From NCBI RefSeq assembly GCF_022354825.1, contig NZ_CP031168.1, positions 8,298,501-8,362,500 of the forward strand: a DNA stretch of 64,000 nucleotides, given 5' to 3'. Origin of the DNA: Paenibacillus sp. H1-7. GTDB taxonomy: Bacteria; Bacillota; Bacilli; Paenibacillales; NBRC-103111. Position numbers and translations under genes: made by a program. The notes below the pieces were generated by a model. It saw only the letters and a list, made by a program, of their open reading frames with translations, was not told where the DNA came from and did no database searches. This document shows positions 1-6,848 of the stretch, piece after piece (positions within the stretch are counted from its first letter, which is position 1; the number at the start of each line of letters is the position of its first letter).

Positions 1-794
1 GCCACGACGTCGACTTGGGAGAAGCCTACCTCCTCCAACACGGCGCGTACGGACAAATTCCCCGCTCCGTGCAGCGGCGTATAAACAACGCGGAAATTAT
101 CGCTCATTTTCTTAATGAGCTCTTTATTCAAGCTTACGGAAGTGACTGCGGCGATATACTGATCGTCCAGCTCCTGTCCGACCCACTGCAGCATGCCTGC
201 AGATTCGGCCTCCGAACGCGTCGAGCGTTTGACGTCCGCGAACGATTGCACCTTCTGGATTTCTCCAATCACTTGTTCAGCTTGATCGGGAACCAACTGG
301 CCGCCGTCGGCGCCATACACCTTGTAGCCGTTATATTCCGGCGGATTATGGCTAGCCGTGACTACGATGCCGGCCGTTGCCTTCAAAGCTCTTACGGCAA
401 AGGACAGCTCAGGCGTAGGGCGAAGCGATTCGAATACATAAGCCTTAATCCCGTTGCCTGCAAGCACTTTGGCCGCTTCCAGCGAAAACTCGGGAGATTG
501 ATTACGGGAATCGTAAGCAATGACTACGGACGGATTCGTTGCGCCCGTTTGGTTGACGAATTGGGCAAGCCCTTGAGTAGCGCGGCCCACCGTATATAAA
601 TTCATCCGGTTCGTGCCTGCCCCAATAACTCCGCGGAGGCCTCCGGTACCGAATTCCAGATCACGATAGAAACGATCTTCTATTTCTTTAGGATCGTTAG
701 CGATGCTTGTAAGCTCCTGTTTGGTTGCTTCATCGATGGCAGGATCGTTTAACCATAGTTGATATTGTTCTTCGACTCGGTTTTGCGTACTCAT
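1..794 (-). CDS. pgcA: alpha-phosphoglucomutase/phosphomannomutase (PgcA type), 3' end outside window
   Basis: This is the N-terminal part of a phospho-sugar mutase; the gene runs off the window at base 1. The ATG at 794 follows an AAGGAG site at good spacing. The translation begins MSTQNRVEEQYQLWL and contains the early GTGGLRG motif. It also contains the phosphoserine loop TASHNPPEYNGYKVYG, whose serine carries the phosphate during glucose-1-P/glucose-6-P interconversion. The N-terminus resembles the Firmicutes PgcA group, which supplies glucose-1-phosphate for UDP-glucose, glycolipid anchors and wall teichoic acid decoration. Family membership is clear; the exact sugar preference is inferred. 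Confidence 0.88.
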   Translation of the reverse strand, partial: MSTQNRVEEQYQLWLNDPAIDEATKQELTSIANDPKEIEDRFYRDLEFGTGGLRGVIGAGTNRMNLYTVGRATQGLAQFVNQTGATNPSVVIAYDSRNQSPEFSLEAAKVLAGNGIKAYVFESLRPTPELSFAVRALKATAGIVVTASHNPPEYNGYKVYGADGGQLVPDQAEQVIGEIQKVQSFADVKRSTRSEAESAGMLQWVGQELDDQYIAAVTSVSLNKELIKKMSDNFRVVYTPLHGAGNLSVRAVLEEVGFSQVDVV

Positions 795-833
795 GCTCCA
801 TCTCCTTAAATTTAATAGATATATGGGTTCTAT

Positions 834-869
834 CGTGCCCTCTTGTGAGGGTTCACGGTTGTTTTTTTT
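834..869 (+). terminator. hairpin with U-tract on the plus strand
   Basis: The arms CGTGCCCTC and GAGGGTTCACG are separated by TTGT and followed on the plus strand by a run of eight T that overlaps the fabZ stop codon. Both neighbouring genes are on the minus strand, where the hairpin lies just after fabZ but has no U-tail. It therefore looks like a terminator for antisense transcription, or a 3'-end stabilising hairpin for fabZ mRNA. Confidence 0.45.
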
Positions 870-1299
870 ATTTGGGGTCGGACAAGGCGAACATTAGCGT
901 TCCTTCGGCAACGACCTTATCCCCTACTTTGGCAACAGCCTGTCCTTTGCCGATGGAGCCTTTTAAACGGGTGATCTCCACCTCTAAAGTCAGCGTATCG
1001 CCAGGAACAACTTGACCGCGGAACCGGAATTCATCAATGCCGGCGAAAAAGCCTAATTTGCCCCTGTTCGCTTCCACCTGCAGCATCGCTACGGTACCGA
1101 CTTGCGCAAGAGCCTCCACGATCAGCACGCCTGGCATAACCGGATAAGCCGGGAAGTGTCCGGCGAAAAACGGCTCGTTAATGGTCACATTCTTGAGACC
1201 TACCGCTCTGACCCCGGCTTCTACCTCCAAAATTCGGTCTACAAGTAAAAACGGGTAACGATGGGGAATAATTTCTTGAATCTGCATTGCATCCAGCAC
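868..1299 (-). CDS. fabZ: 3-hydroxyacyl-[ACP] dehydratase FabZ
   Basis: FabZ dehydrates beta-hydroxyacyl-ACP to trans-2-enoyl-ACP in the cytosolic type II fatty acid synthesis cycle. The 143-residue product has the usual length. It shows the hot-dog fold signature [12 protein letters not shown] near the N-terminus and the catalytic [21 protein letters not shown] region, here spanning about residues 47-67 with the active-site His and Glu. The chosen start is GTG at 1299, about 10 nt after AAGGAG; an in-frame ATG at 1287 is too far from that site. A fabZ gene near flhO/flhP and mbl matches the Bacillus subtilis gene order. Confidence 0.95.
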   Translation of the reverse strand: MLDAMQIQEIIPHRYPFLLVDRILEVEAGVRAVGLKNVTINEPFFAGHFPAYPVMPGVLIVEALAQVGTVAMLQVEANRGKLGFFAGIDEFRFRGQVVPGDTLTLEVEITRLKGSIGKGQAVAKVGDKVVAEGTLMFALSDPK

Positions 1300-1398
1300 A
1301 GTTGTGTTGCTCCTTTCAGGTTTTAGAATAAAATGTATAGTTTCAACTTACACTATGCTTATCCTTCATGATCTGCAGTAATGAAGGTTGATATAAGG

Positions 1399-1452
1399 GA
1401 GCTTATGTGCGGGTTTGCCAATGTATGCCAGCCCGAACCATAAGCTCTTTTT
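1399..1452 (+). terminator. inverted repeat with U-tract on the plus strand
   Basis: A perfect 9-bp stem, GAGCTTATG/CATAAGCTC, encloses a second CGGG/CCCG stem and is followed on the plus strand by TTTTT. It sits between the CDP-alcohol phosphatidyltransferase gene and fabZ, both on the minus strand. The U-tract is on the wrong side to terminate those genes efficiently. Outside this hairpin the 1300-1494 spacer shows nothing else I can name. Confidence 0.5.
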
Positions 1453-1494
1453 CCCGATTCAATTGCACCTATATCGGCGCGCTTGTCTCATAGC

Positions 1495-2046
1495 TTAGTT
1501 GCTATGATTGTGATGGTTCGATGCGGGAGAATCGTCTCCCTTTTTATTCAGCAGCAGGAATTGCACTATGTAAATCACCGAGGTCAAAAAAGAAACCGTG
1601 ATGACGAACCACAAGTATGCGTTTGCGTAAGGAAGCTGAAAGACGATGAGCAAAATCGCTACGTAATAGAGCACCGTAGTCAATTTCCCCATAGCATTGG
1701 CCGGAACCGTCTGTTTGCCGCGAAAATGAAATATCGCTGATCCTACGATCATGCCAGCATCCCTCAGAAACATCGCTATGGCAGCCTCCCACGATATCAT
1801 TCCGGAGAATACAAGAGAAAGAATCACCGTGATCATCATGGACTTGTCCGCCAACGGATCCAGCATGCTTCCGAGCTGTGTCACGAGCTTGCGTCTGCGC
1901 GCAATATAGCCGTCCAGAACATCCGTAAGTCCCGCTACCAGCAAAACTAAAAAAGCGGTTTTCACGTATCCTGCCCGGAACACGGCCACATAGAGGGGAA
2001 TCAGTAAAAATCGGCATAGGGTTAACAGGTTAGGCACATTCCACAC
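1495..2046 (-). CDS. CDP-alcohol phosphatidyltransferase family protein (PgsA-like)
   Basis: This integral membrane enzyme condenses a CDP-activated lipid with an alcohol; PgsA relatives make phosphatidylglycerol-phosphate from CDP-diacylglycerol and glycerol-3-phosphate. The family signature DGxxAR-x8-GxxxDxxxD is present from about residue 45 as DGYIARRR through GSMLDPLADK, followed by several hydrophobic segments. The 183-residue length fits. The start is GTG at 2046 downstream of a GGAGGGGG site with rather long spacing. The housekeeping pgsA of Firmicutes usually lies near cinA-recA, so this may be a paralogue with another alcohol acceptor; substrate is not resolved. Confidence 0.85.
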   Translation of the reverse strand: MWNVPNLLTLCRFLLIPLYVAVFRAGYVKTAFLVLLVAGLTDVLDGYIARRRKLVTQLGSMLDPLADKSMMITVILSLVFSGMISWEAAIAMFLRDAGMIVGSAIFHFRGKQTVPANAMGKLTTVLYYVAILLIVFQLPYANAYLWFVITVSFLTSVIYIVQFLLLNKKGDDSPASNHHNHSN

Positions 2047-2115
2047 GGAACACTTGTCTCCCCCTCCAGCTCATTTGGGCATTCGTCCCATCCTTACATT
2101 ATACCGTTCTTAGGC

Positions 2116-2143
2116 AAAAAATAAAACTCCCATACCGGGAGCT
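2116..2143 (-). terminator. intrinsic terminator downstream of the mbl-flhO-flhP-epuA genes
   Basis: On the minus strand CTCCC-GGTAT-GGGAG is followed by TTTTATTTTTT. It closes the transcript that ends with the EpuA-type gene. Confidence 0.8.
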
Positions 2144-2158
2144 TTGATTGAAATCCTA

Positions 2159-2416
2159 TTAAGCTATAGAAAAGACCAGATCGTAGATATGGCGCCATGT
2201 ATCGAGCTCGTACACCTCTTCAAGCGGCCGCTTGCCCAAATACACATAGCCAAGAACCAGCCCGGTGCATAAGGCAACCACGCACAATAGCGGTATCGCC
2301 AGCCACCTGCTTATAGAAAATACAACCCTCTTCCATTTTGGTCTGGAAGCGGCTTTCTTTTTCTTGCTTGGCTTGCTCTCTGACTTGACTGCTTTCTTGC
2401 CTTCTGTTTCCGTCAT
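2159..2416 (-). CDS. EpuA-type small membrane protein (often annotated as RNA polymerase subunit beta)
   Basis: The protein is 85 residues. A Lys/Ser-rich cytoplasmic N-terminus is followed by one hydrophobic segment (WLAIPLLCVVALCTGLVLGYVYLG) and a short tail with the conserved TWRHIYDLVF. This matches the EpuA family, which is often mislabelled as RNA polymerase beta because of database history; its function is unknown. The ATG at 2416 follows GTGAGG at 9 nt and is preferred over a GTG 15 nt upstream that lies inside the ribosome binding site. It directly follows flhP and probably shares its transcript. Confidence 0.75.
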   Translation of the reverse strand: MTETEGKKAVKSESKPSKKKKAASRPKWKRVVFSISRWLAIPLLCVVALCTGLVLGYVYLGKRPLEEVYELDTWRHIYDLVFSIA

Positions 2417-2443
2417 GCTCACCAACCTCACTTCAAAAGACGC

Positions 2444-3313
2444 TTAGCCGTTGCGCAAACCGTTCGCAAGACCCATCATCGTATCCGAGGAGGTAACCGC
2501 CCGGGAATTCAGCTGAAATGCTTTCTGCACTTGCAGCAAGTCCGTCATTTCGTCAGCCAATGTCACATTGGCCTGCTCCAAGAATCCTTGACGAACCGAA
2601 ATCGGGTCAACCAGATTGTTAGCTGCGTCCACCGTTTGCAAAATTTCCTCGCGATTCGCGACATCCGCCGGCAAATTGTATAAATTATCACCCAGCTGCT
2701 GCAGCAGCTGCGGGCGAATAACACGTACCATTTTGATTTGACCGACCTCGATCGGAGGGGCTGTTTTATCTGCATCGTCGGATGCCATAATGGTTCCGTT
2801 CGGCTCGATTTTGATGGTATGGTTCTCCGGAATCCGGATCGGATTGTCGTCCGTTCCCATAACATAGTTCCCTTCCTTGGTCATCAGGAATAAATCCGGA
2901 TCAGCCGGGTCGGCGGATTGGCTTAATTGGAAGGATCCGTTGCGAGTCCATACGGTTTGCGTCGTCAAATTGTTATTGGCATCCCGGATGACCGAGTTGA
3001 TCTCGAACAACCCGTTGCCTTCCACGGCCACATCCAAATTATTTCCCGTCGCCTGCAGCGACCCTTGGGCCATATTGAGCTGAGCCTGTACAAGCTTCGC
3101 GCCCCAGCCTTGGTTATAACCTAGGGGCGACAACCGGCCGAGCTTCTGAAATCCGTTAGGCTGCTGCTTTACGCTGGTCAGCACATCCTGAAACGAAGCT
3201 TCTCTGCGCTTGTACCCGGTGGTGTTGGAATTGGCGATATTGTTGGCTACCAGATCCAGCTTTTGCTGCAGAGCATGCATCGAGACGGATGAGTTTATCA
3301 TCGAATTGTTCAT
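2444..3313 (-). CDS. flhP: flagellar distal-rod protein FlhP (FlgG-like)
   Basis: This is a flagellar basal-body rod protein of the FlgF/FlgG family, exported by the flagellar type III system. The N-terminal heptad region (MHALQQKLDLVANNIANSN) and the C-terminal segment with DLLQVQKAFQLNSRAV are the two conserved ends that form the coiled-coil rod core. The length of 289 residues is typical. The ATG at 3313 follows AGGAGG. It lies 82 bp after flhO, with a hairpin leader element in the gap, and belongs to the mbl-flhO-flhP neighbourhood known from Bacillus subtilis, where FlhO and FlhP complete the distal rod. Confidence 0.93.
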   Translation of the reverse strand: MNNSMINSSVSMHALQQKLDLVANNIANSNTTGYKRREASFQDVLTSVKQQPNGFQKLGRLSPLGYNQGWGAKLVQAQLNMAQGSLQATGNNLDVAVEGNGLFEINSVIRDANNNLTTQTVWTRNGSFQLSQSADPADPDLFLMTKEGNYVMGTDDNPIRIPENHTIKIEPNGTIMASDDADKTAPPIEVGQIKMVRVIRPQLLQQLGDNLYNLPADVANREEILQTVDAANNLVDPISVRQGFLEQANVTLADEMTDLLQVQKAFQLNSRAVTSSDTMMGLANGLRNG

Positions 3314-3359
3314 GGGTTCCTCCTGAAAGCTTTGCGGAGCAAAACTTGCTTCGTAAGTG
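3314..3359 (-). promoter_or_regulatory. recurrent leader element (CTTACGAAGC + hairpin + AGGAGG) before flhP
   Basis: In mRNA sense it reads CACTTACGAAGC, then a stem AAGTTTTGC/GCAAAGCTT with loop TCC, then AGGAGG and the flhP ATG. The same order (CGCTTWCGAAGT-like box, hairpin, ribosome binding site) occurs before nuoL, atpC and atpG in this window. Confidence 0.5.
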
Positions 3360-3395
3360 TTACTGGGTTTTACGCAGCAAAACCGGCGTCATAAG

Positions 3396-4304
3396 CTACA
3401 CCCGTCCAACCTCGTTAACAGCCTTGTCCATGCTTTTGTCGTAAAATTGAACGACCTTCTGATTCGCCTCATAAGCCCTAAGAGCAGCCATCATGTCGAC
3501 CATGGATTGGGTAGGATCTACATTCGAACGCTCGACGAAGCCTTGGCGGATTTCTACCTGATCGTTAGGATCATTCGGATTGATAGCTCTGACCAGACCT
3601 TCTTGTCCATCATTGATACGGTACAAGCCGTTGCCTTCGCGGACGAGCTGATTAGGATCATCCACCCGGCTCACCAGCAAGCTCATCGGCTCATTGTTCG
3701 CATCGAGCAGCAATTCGCCGTTAGCGTCGGTAAGCTGTCCCGACTTGGTGATATGGAAATTCGTAATCGGCGTTTGCATTACAGGGTCAAACAGCACAAC
3801 CGGCTGGCCGTTCCCGCCTATAACAGCATGTCCATCCCCTGTAATCAATTGCCCGTTAATGTCTACGGATAACTTGCCGTCCAAAGAATATCTCTGCTCG
3901 CCGGCCGCATTCTGCACGGTAAAGAACGCCTGCGGCTGAACGATGCGTGTTCCGTTCTCGTCCACATATTTGCCTGACGCATCAAAACGAGCGCCCGGCA
4001 CTTGAATGTTCGAGATCAAGGCGAAGTCGAACGGGTTGTTCGTTTCCTGAATATCGCCCTGCTTATGGACAGAGACGTTCTCCTCCGCCATCACGCCGGT
4101 GTTGAGCTGGCCGACAGGAACCGCTCCCGCTTCGCCTTTTCCATTGTTAATCCGCGCAATGAGCATTTCCGGGAACGACCGGTTAATGCCGTTGCCCTGT
4201 TTGAAGCCCGGTGTATTAATATTAGCGATGTTGTTGGTCACGATGTCATGTCTGCGCTGTTGAGATATCATTCCTGAAGCTGCGGTGTAAAAACCTCTTA
4301 GCAT
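3396..4304 (-). CDS. flhO: flagellar distal-rod protein FlhO (FlgF-like)
   Basis: This 302-residue protein is a second rod component of the FlgF/FlgG family. It begins MLRGFYTAASGMISQQRR and continues with the ITNNIAN-type motif VTNNIANINTPGFKQ, the classic N-terminal signature. It ends with a conserved C-terminal helix (SMVDMMAALRAYEANQKVVQF). The central part is rich in beta-forming DGxxL/VDxNG segments, as expected for the hook-like domain. It is followed by flhP and preceded by mbl. The ATG at 4304 has a usable GGGAGG site a little upstream. Confidence 0.93.
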   Translation of the reverse strand: MLRGFYTAASGMISQQRRHDIVTNNIANINTPGFKQGNGINRSFPEMLIARINNGKGEAGAVPVGQLNTGVMAEENVSVHKQGDIQETNNPFDFALISNIQVPGARFDASGKYVDENGTRIVQPQAFFTVQNAAGEQRYSLDGKLSVDINGQLITGDGHAVIGGNGQPVVLFDPVMQTPITNFHITKSGQLTDANGELLLDANNEPMSLLVSRVDDPNQLVREGNGLYRINDGQEGLVRAINPNDPNDQVEIRQGFVERSNVDPTQSMVDMMAALRAYEANQKVVQFYDKSMDKAVNEVGRV

Positions 4305-4377
4305 GTAACCATGAACCTCCCAAACGTATGTTCTAAAGCCTATCCGAAAGCAATCGGCCTACATGTATTATCGGTTT

Positions 4378-5376
4378 TTAGAACTTCCGTTTTGAGACCT
4401 TATCGAGGTTGTCCAACATAATTCCTGTCCCTTTTACGACGCAATGCATCGGGTCTTCCGCAATAAGAACCGGCACTCTAAGCTCGTCCGCCAGTAATTG
4501 GTCGATTCCATGCAGCATGGCGCCGCCACCGGTCAAAATCACGCCGCGATCGATGATATCCGCCGACAGCTCCGGCGGTGTCCGCTCCAGCACCGATTTA
4601 GCTGCAGCTACGATGGAGGATACAGGATCCCACAGCGCTTCCTGAACTTCATTCGAGTTGATGGTTATCGTCAACGGCAGCCCGCTCACCATATCTCTGC
4701 CGCGAATATCCATCGTTTCCTTGCGTCCGTCCGGATATACGGTTCCGATCTTCACTTTAATATCTTCTGAAGTCCGTTCACCGATCAGCAGCTTGTATTT
4801 GCTCTTGATGTATTTCATGATGGAGGAGTCGAACTTGTCCCCCGCGATTTTAATGGAAGAGGAGGTGACGATATCGCCCATAGACAGCACGGCCACATCT
4901 GTCGTCCCTCCACCGATGTCAACGACCATATTCCCGCTAGGCTGGTAAATATCCATACCCGCTCCGATCGCCGCAGCTTTAGGTTCCTCTTCCAAAAATA
5001 CCTCACGCGCTCCGCTGCGTTCCGCCGCTTCACGAATAGCCTTCTGTTCCACGGACGTAATATTCGTCGGAGCGCAAATGAGGATTCTCGGGTGGCTGTA
5101 CCACTGCTTTCCTCCTACCTTATTGATGAAATGCTTGAGCATTAATTCGGTGATCTCAAAGTCGGCAATGACACCGTCTTTAAGCGGGCGAATAGCCACA
5201 ATATTACCGGGAGTACGTCCGACCATGCGGAACGCTTCCTCGCCCACAGCCAGCACCCGCTTCGTATCGCTTTCAATAGCGACCACAGACGGCTCATCCA
5301 GAACAACGCCGCGCCCCTTCACATGTATCAGGACGTTCGCTGTCCCCAGATCTATGCCAATATCCTTGCTTAACAT
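4378..5376 (-). CDS. mbl: MreB-like cell-shape protein Mbl
   Basis: This bacterial actin homologue polymerises on the inner membrane face and guides lateral wall synthesis. The N-terminus MLSKDIGIDLGTANVLIHVKG carries the phosphate-1 loop. VVDIGGGTTDVAVLS is the phosphate-2 loop, and GVILTGGGAMLHGIDQ the adenosine loop near the C-terminus. The 332-residue length fits. Between the MreB, Mbl and MreBH paralogues, Mbl is chosen from the position directly downstream of spoIIID and upstream of flhO, as in Bacillus subtilis. The ATG at 5376 follows GGGAGGAA. Confidence 0.93.
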   Translation of the reverse strand: MLSKDIGIDLGTANVLIHVKGRGVVLDEPSVVAIESDTKRVLAVGEEAFRMVGRTPGNIVAIRPLKDGVIADFEITELMLKHFINKVGGKQWYSHPRILICAPTNITSVEQKAIREAAERSGAREVFLEEEPKAAAIGAGMDIYQPSGNMVVDIGGGTTDVAVLSMGDIVTSSSIKIAGDKFDSSIMKYIKSKYKLLIGERTSEDIKVKIGTVYPDGRKETMDIRGRDMVSGLPLTITINSNEVQEALWDPVSSIVAAAKSVLERTPPELSADIIDRGVILTGGGAMLHGIDQLLADELRVPVLIAEDPMHCVVKGTGIMLDNLDKVSKRKF

Positions 5377-5568
5377 TGAAATGTTCCTCCCTAAACAAAA
5401 CCGTCCATTCCTTAAAAAGAAGCGGCACCTCTTATTATAATTTTCGTTAAATTATTACATTCGCTATTTATTTTCAAAATCCTCTTTTTTCATCATTTTT
5501 TTCGACATGAATCGCTTCGTTTTGTCGGTTCGGATCGGTTCTGGGGAGTAAAGAATTTCATTGCCATG

Positions 5569-5856
5569 CTACTTTACAGTGACCAGCTTATCCTGAGCTT
5601 TAGGGCTGCGTGTCTTCCTGTATTTGATCTTCGTGGCTTCTCCCCCGCGCAGGTGACGAATCGACTTATGATACTCAAGAATATGCTTGACTTGATTAGC
5701 TAAATCCGGGTTGATTTCGGGCAGCCTTTCGGTTAAATCTTTGTGCACCGTACTTTTGGAAACACCGAATTCTTTGGCAATCGTGCGGACCGTATGCTTC
5801 GTTTCCACTAGGCAACGTCCGATTTTAATGGTCCGCTCTTTGATGTAATCGTGCAC
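5569..5856 (-). CDS. spoIIID: sporulation transcriptional regulator SpoIIID
   Basis: SpoIIID is a small DNA-binding switch protein of the mother cell that activates and represses sigma-E regulon genes and helps turn on sigma-K. The predicted 95 residues contain HDYIKERTIKIGRCLVETK, the helix-turn-helix TIAKEFGVSKSTVHKDLTER and the basic C-terminal IRHLRGGEATKIKYRK. The start is GTG at 5856 preceded by GGGAGGCGAGGGGA, matching the family N-terminus. The longer frame from ATG at 5892 is rejected because that ATG overlaps the -10 box of the putative sigma-E promoter. Confidence 0.95.
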   Translation of the reverse strand: MHDYIKERTIKIGRCLVETKHTVRTIAKEFGVSKSTVHKDLTERLPEINPDLANQVKHILEYHKSIRHLRGGEATKIKYRKTRSPKAQDKLVTVK

Positions 5857-5890
5857 TCCCCTCGCCTCCCTACTCGAGTTAGTTTGGTAC

Positions 5891-5918
5891 ATTATATGAG
5901 GGGCGTTTACTTATATTC
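5891..5918 (-). promoter_or_regulatory. putative sigma-E promoter of spoIIID
   Basis: On the minus strand GAATATA (near the sigma-E -35 KMATATT) is followed after 13 nt by CATATAAT (near -10 CATACAHT). The predicted transcript would start about 25-30 nt before the GTG start of spoIIID, consistent with known sigma-E control of this gene. Confidence 0.55.
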
Positions 5919-5994
5919 TTTGTTTCCAAGCATGACAAGCCCAATATGACACAATTATTTTCAAGGACAAGCGGTAACGGCGCCTTGGAATGCG

Positions 5995-6021
5995 AAAAAA
6001 AGGGAGCGTCTATGCGCCCCC
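5995..6021 (-). terminator. intrinsic terminator after spoIIQ
   Basis: On the minus strand a GC-rich stem (GGGGGCGC...GCTCCC) is followed by TTTTTTT shortly after the spoIIQ stop. Confidence 0.8.
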
Positions 6022-6043
6022 TGCCCATGTTATTCCATTCCAA

Positions 6044-6781
6044 TTAATTTGTAGCGGTCATAAATTGTTCCGGATTTACAGCTTGGCCTTCTTGACCTTG
6101 ACGAACTTCAAAGTGAAGGTGGGTGCCTTGCTCCTTCTCCAATTCATTGCGGCCCGCTTTGGCGATCACGTCGCCCTTTTTCACTTCAGCGTCTTTAGCT
6201 ACCGTGACTTCGGACAAGCTTTGATATACGGAGACCAGTCCGTTGGAGTGAGTAATCTCGACCAAGTTGCCGACAACCGGGTTTTTCTCAACAGCAGTAA
6301 CTTTACCGCTCATAGCAGCCAACACCTCAAACGGCTGATTGTCTGGTCTCGAGAAATCCATACCCATGTGCGGTGTGAACGTGTCGCCATACTCCACCAT
6401 AGCGGTCTGTCTCACTTCATTCGAAGCTTTGCTGTCGAAGAAAGGAAGCGTTACTTCCAGCTCGTTGCGATCCTTAACCGGCCATTGCATCGATTCGGTG
6501 CTGCCATTGACAGCTACTGCGTCCGGCTTCATCACGTTGTCGGTTACCGTAGCGGATTTGGAACTGTCGATCCCCAGCTCATTGGTGAGGGACGACTTTC
6601 CGGCATCCTGGTATACCCACATTAACGTTAAGATAATTGCCGCCGCTGCCATGTACGTTGCAGGAAATACCCACTTTTTCGCCAGTAGTCTTTTCCAGGA
6701 AAAAGATGGACTCGATTGCGCTCCTTCGATAGTTTTAGGAGCTTCTTCTTTTTGCAAATCTCTCTTTTGATCATTATTCAT
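6044..6781 (-). CDS. spoIIQ: stage II sporulation protein SpoIIQ (M23/LytM-domain protein)
   Basis: SpoIIQ is a forespore membrane protein that bridges the intermembrane space to SpoIIIAH during engulfment. The 245-residue product has a cytoplasmic N-terminus, one membrane segment at about residues 37-57 and an extracellular M23 domain from about residue 130. The zinc-type residues are visible: HxxxD (His138, Asp142) and HLH (His221, His223). The other catalytic His of active M23 enzymes, in the YxHL position, is Ser188 here (VYQSL), so hydrolase activity is doubtful. The ATG at 6781 follows GAGGTGAT. It lies 67 bp after spoIID, with its own sigma-F-like promoter and a sequestering inverted repeat in the gap. 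Confidence 0.9.
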   Translation of the reverse strand: MNNDQKRDLQKEEAPKTIEGAQSSPSFSWKRLLAKKWVFPATYMAAAAIILTLMWVYQDAGKSSLTNELGIDSSKSATVTDNVMKPDAVAVNGSTESMQWPVKDRNELEVTLPFFDSKASNEVRQTAMVEYGDTFTPHMGMDFSRPDNQPFEVLAAMSGKVTAVEKNPVVGNLVEITHSNGLVSVYQSLSEVTVAKDAEVKKGDVIAKAGRNELEKEQGTHLHFEVRQGQEGQAVNPEQFMTATN

Positions 6782-6787
6782 AGATTT

Positions 6788-6840
6788 ATCACCTCGCTAA
6801 TCATTGTTGCCACGGATGCGAGTTTTATACGCGAGGTGAT
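6788..6840 (-). promoter_or_regulatory. inverted repeat that can mask the spoIIQ ribosome binding site
   Basis: In mRNA sense ATCACCTCGC (bases 6840-6831) is the exact complement of GCGAGGTGAT (6797-6788), which is the spoIIQ Shine-Dalgarno region. The loop is 33 nt. RNA reading through from spoIID contains both arms. RNA started at the sigma-F-like promoter inside the loop would lack the masking arm. Confidence 0.6.
6802..6830 (-). promoter_or_regulatory. putative sigma-F promoter of spoIIQ
   Basis: On the minus strand GTATA (-35, consensus GYATA) and GGCAACAATG (-10, a full match to GGNRANAHTR) are 14 nt apart. Spacing is slightly short but within what forespore promoters tolerate. The transcript would begin just before the spoIIQ ribosome binding site. 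Sigma-F control of spoIIQ is established in Bacillus subtilis. Confidence 0.65.
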
Positions 6841-6848
6841 CTATTTTT

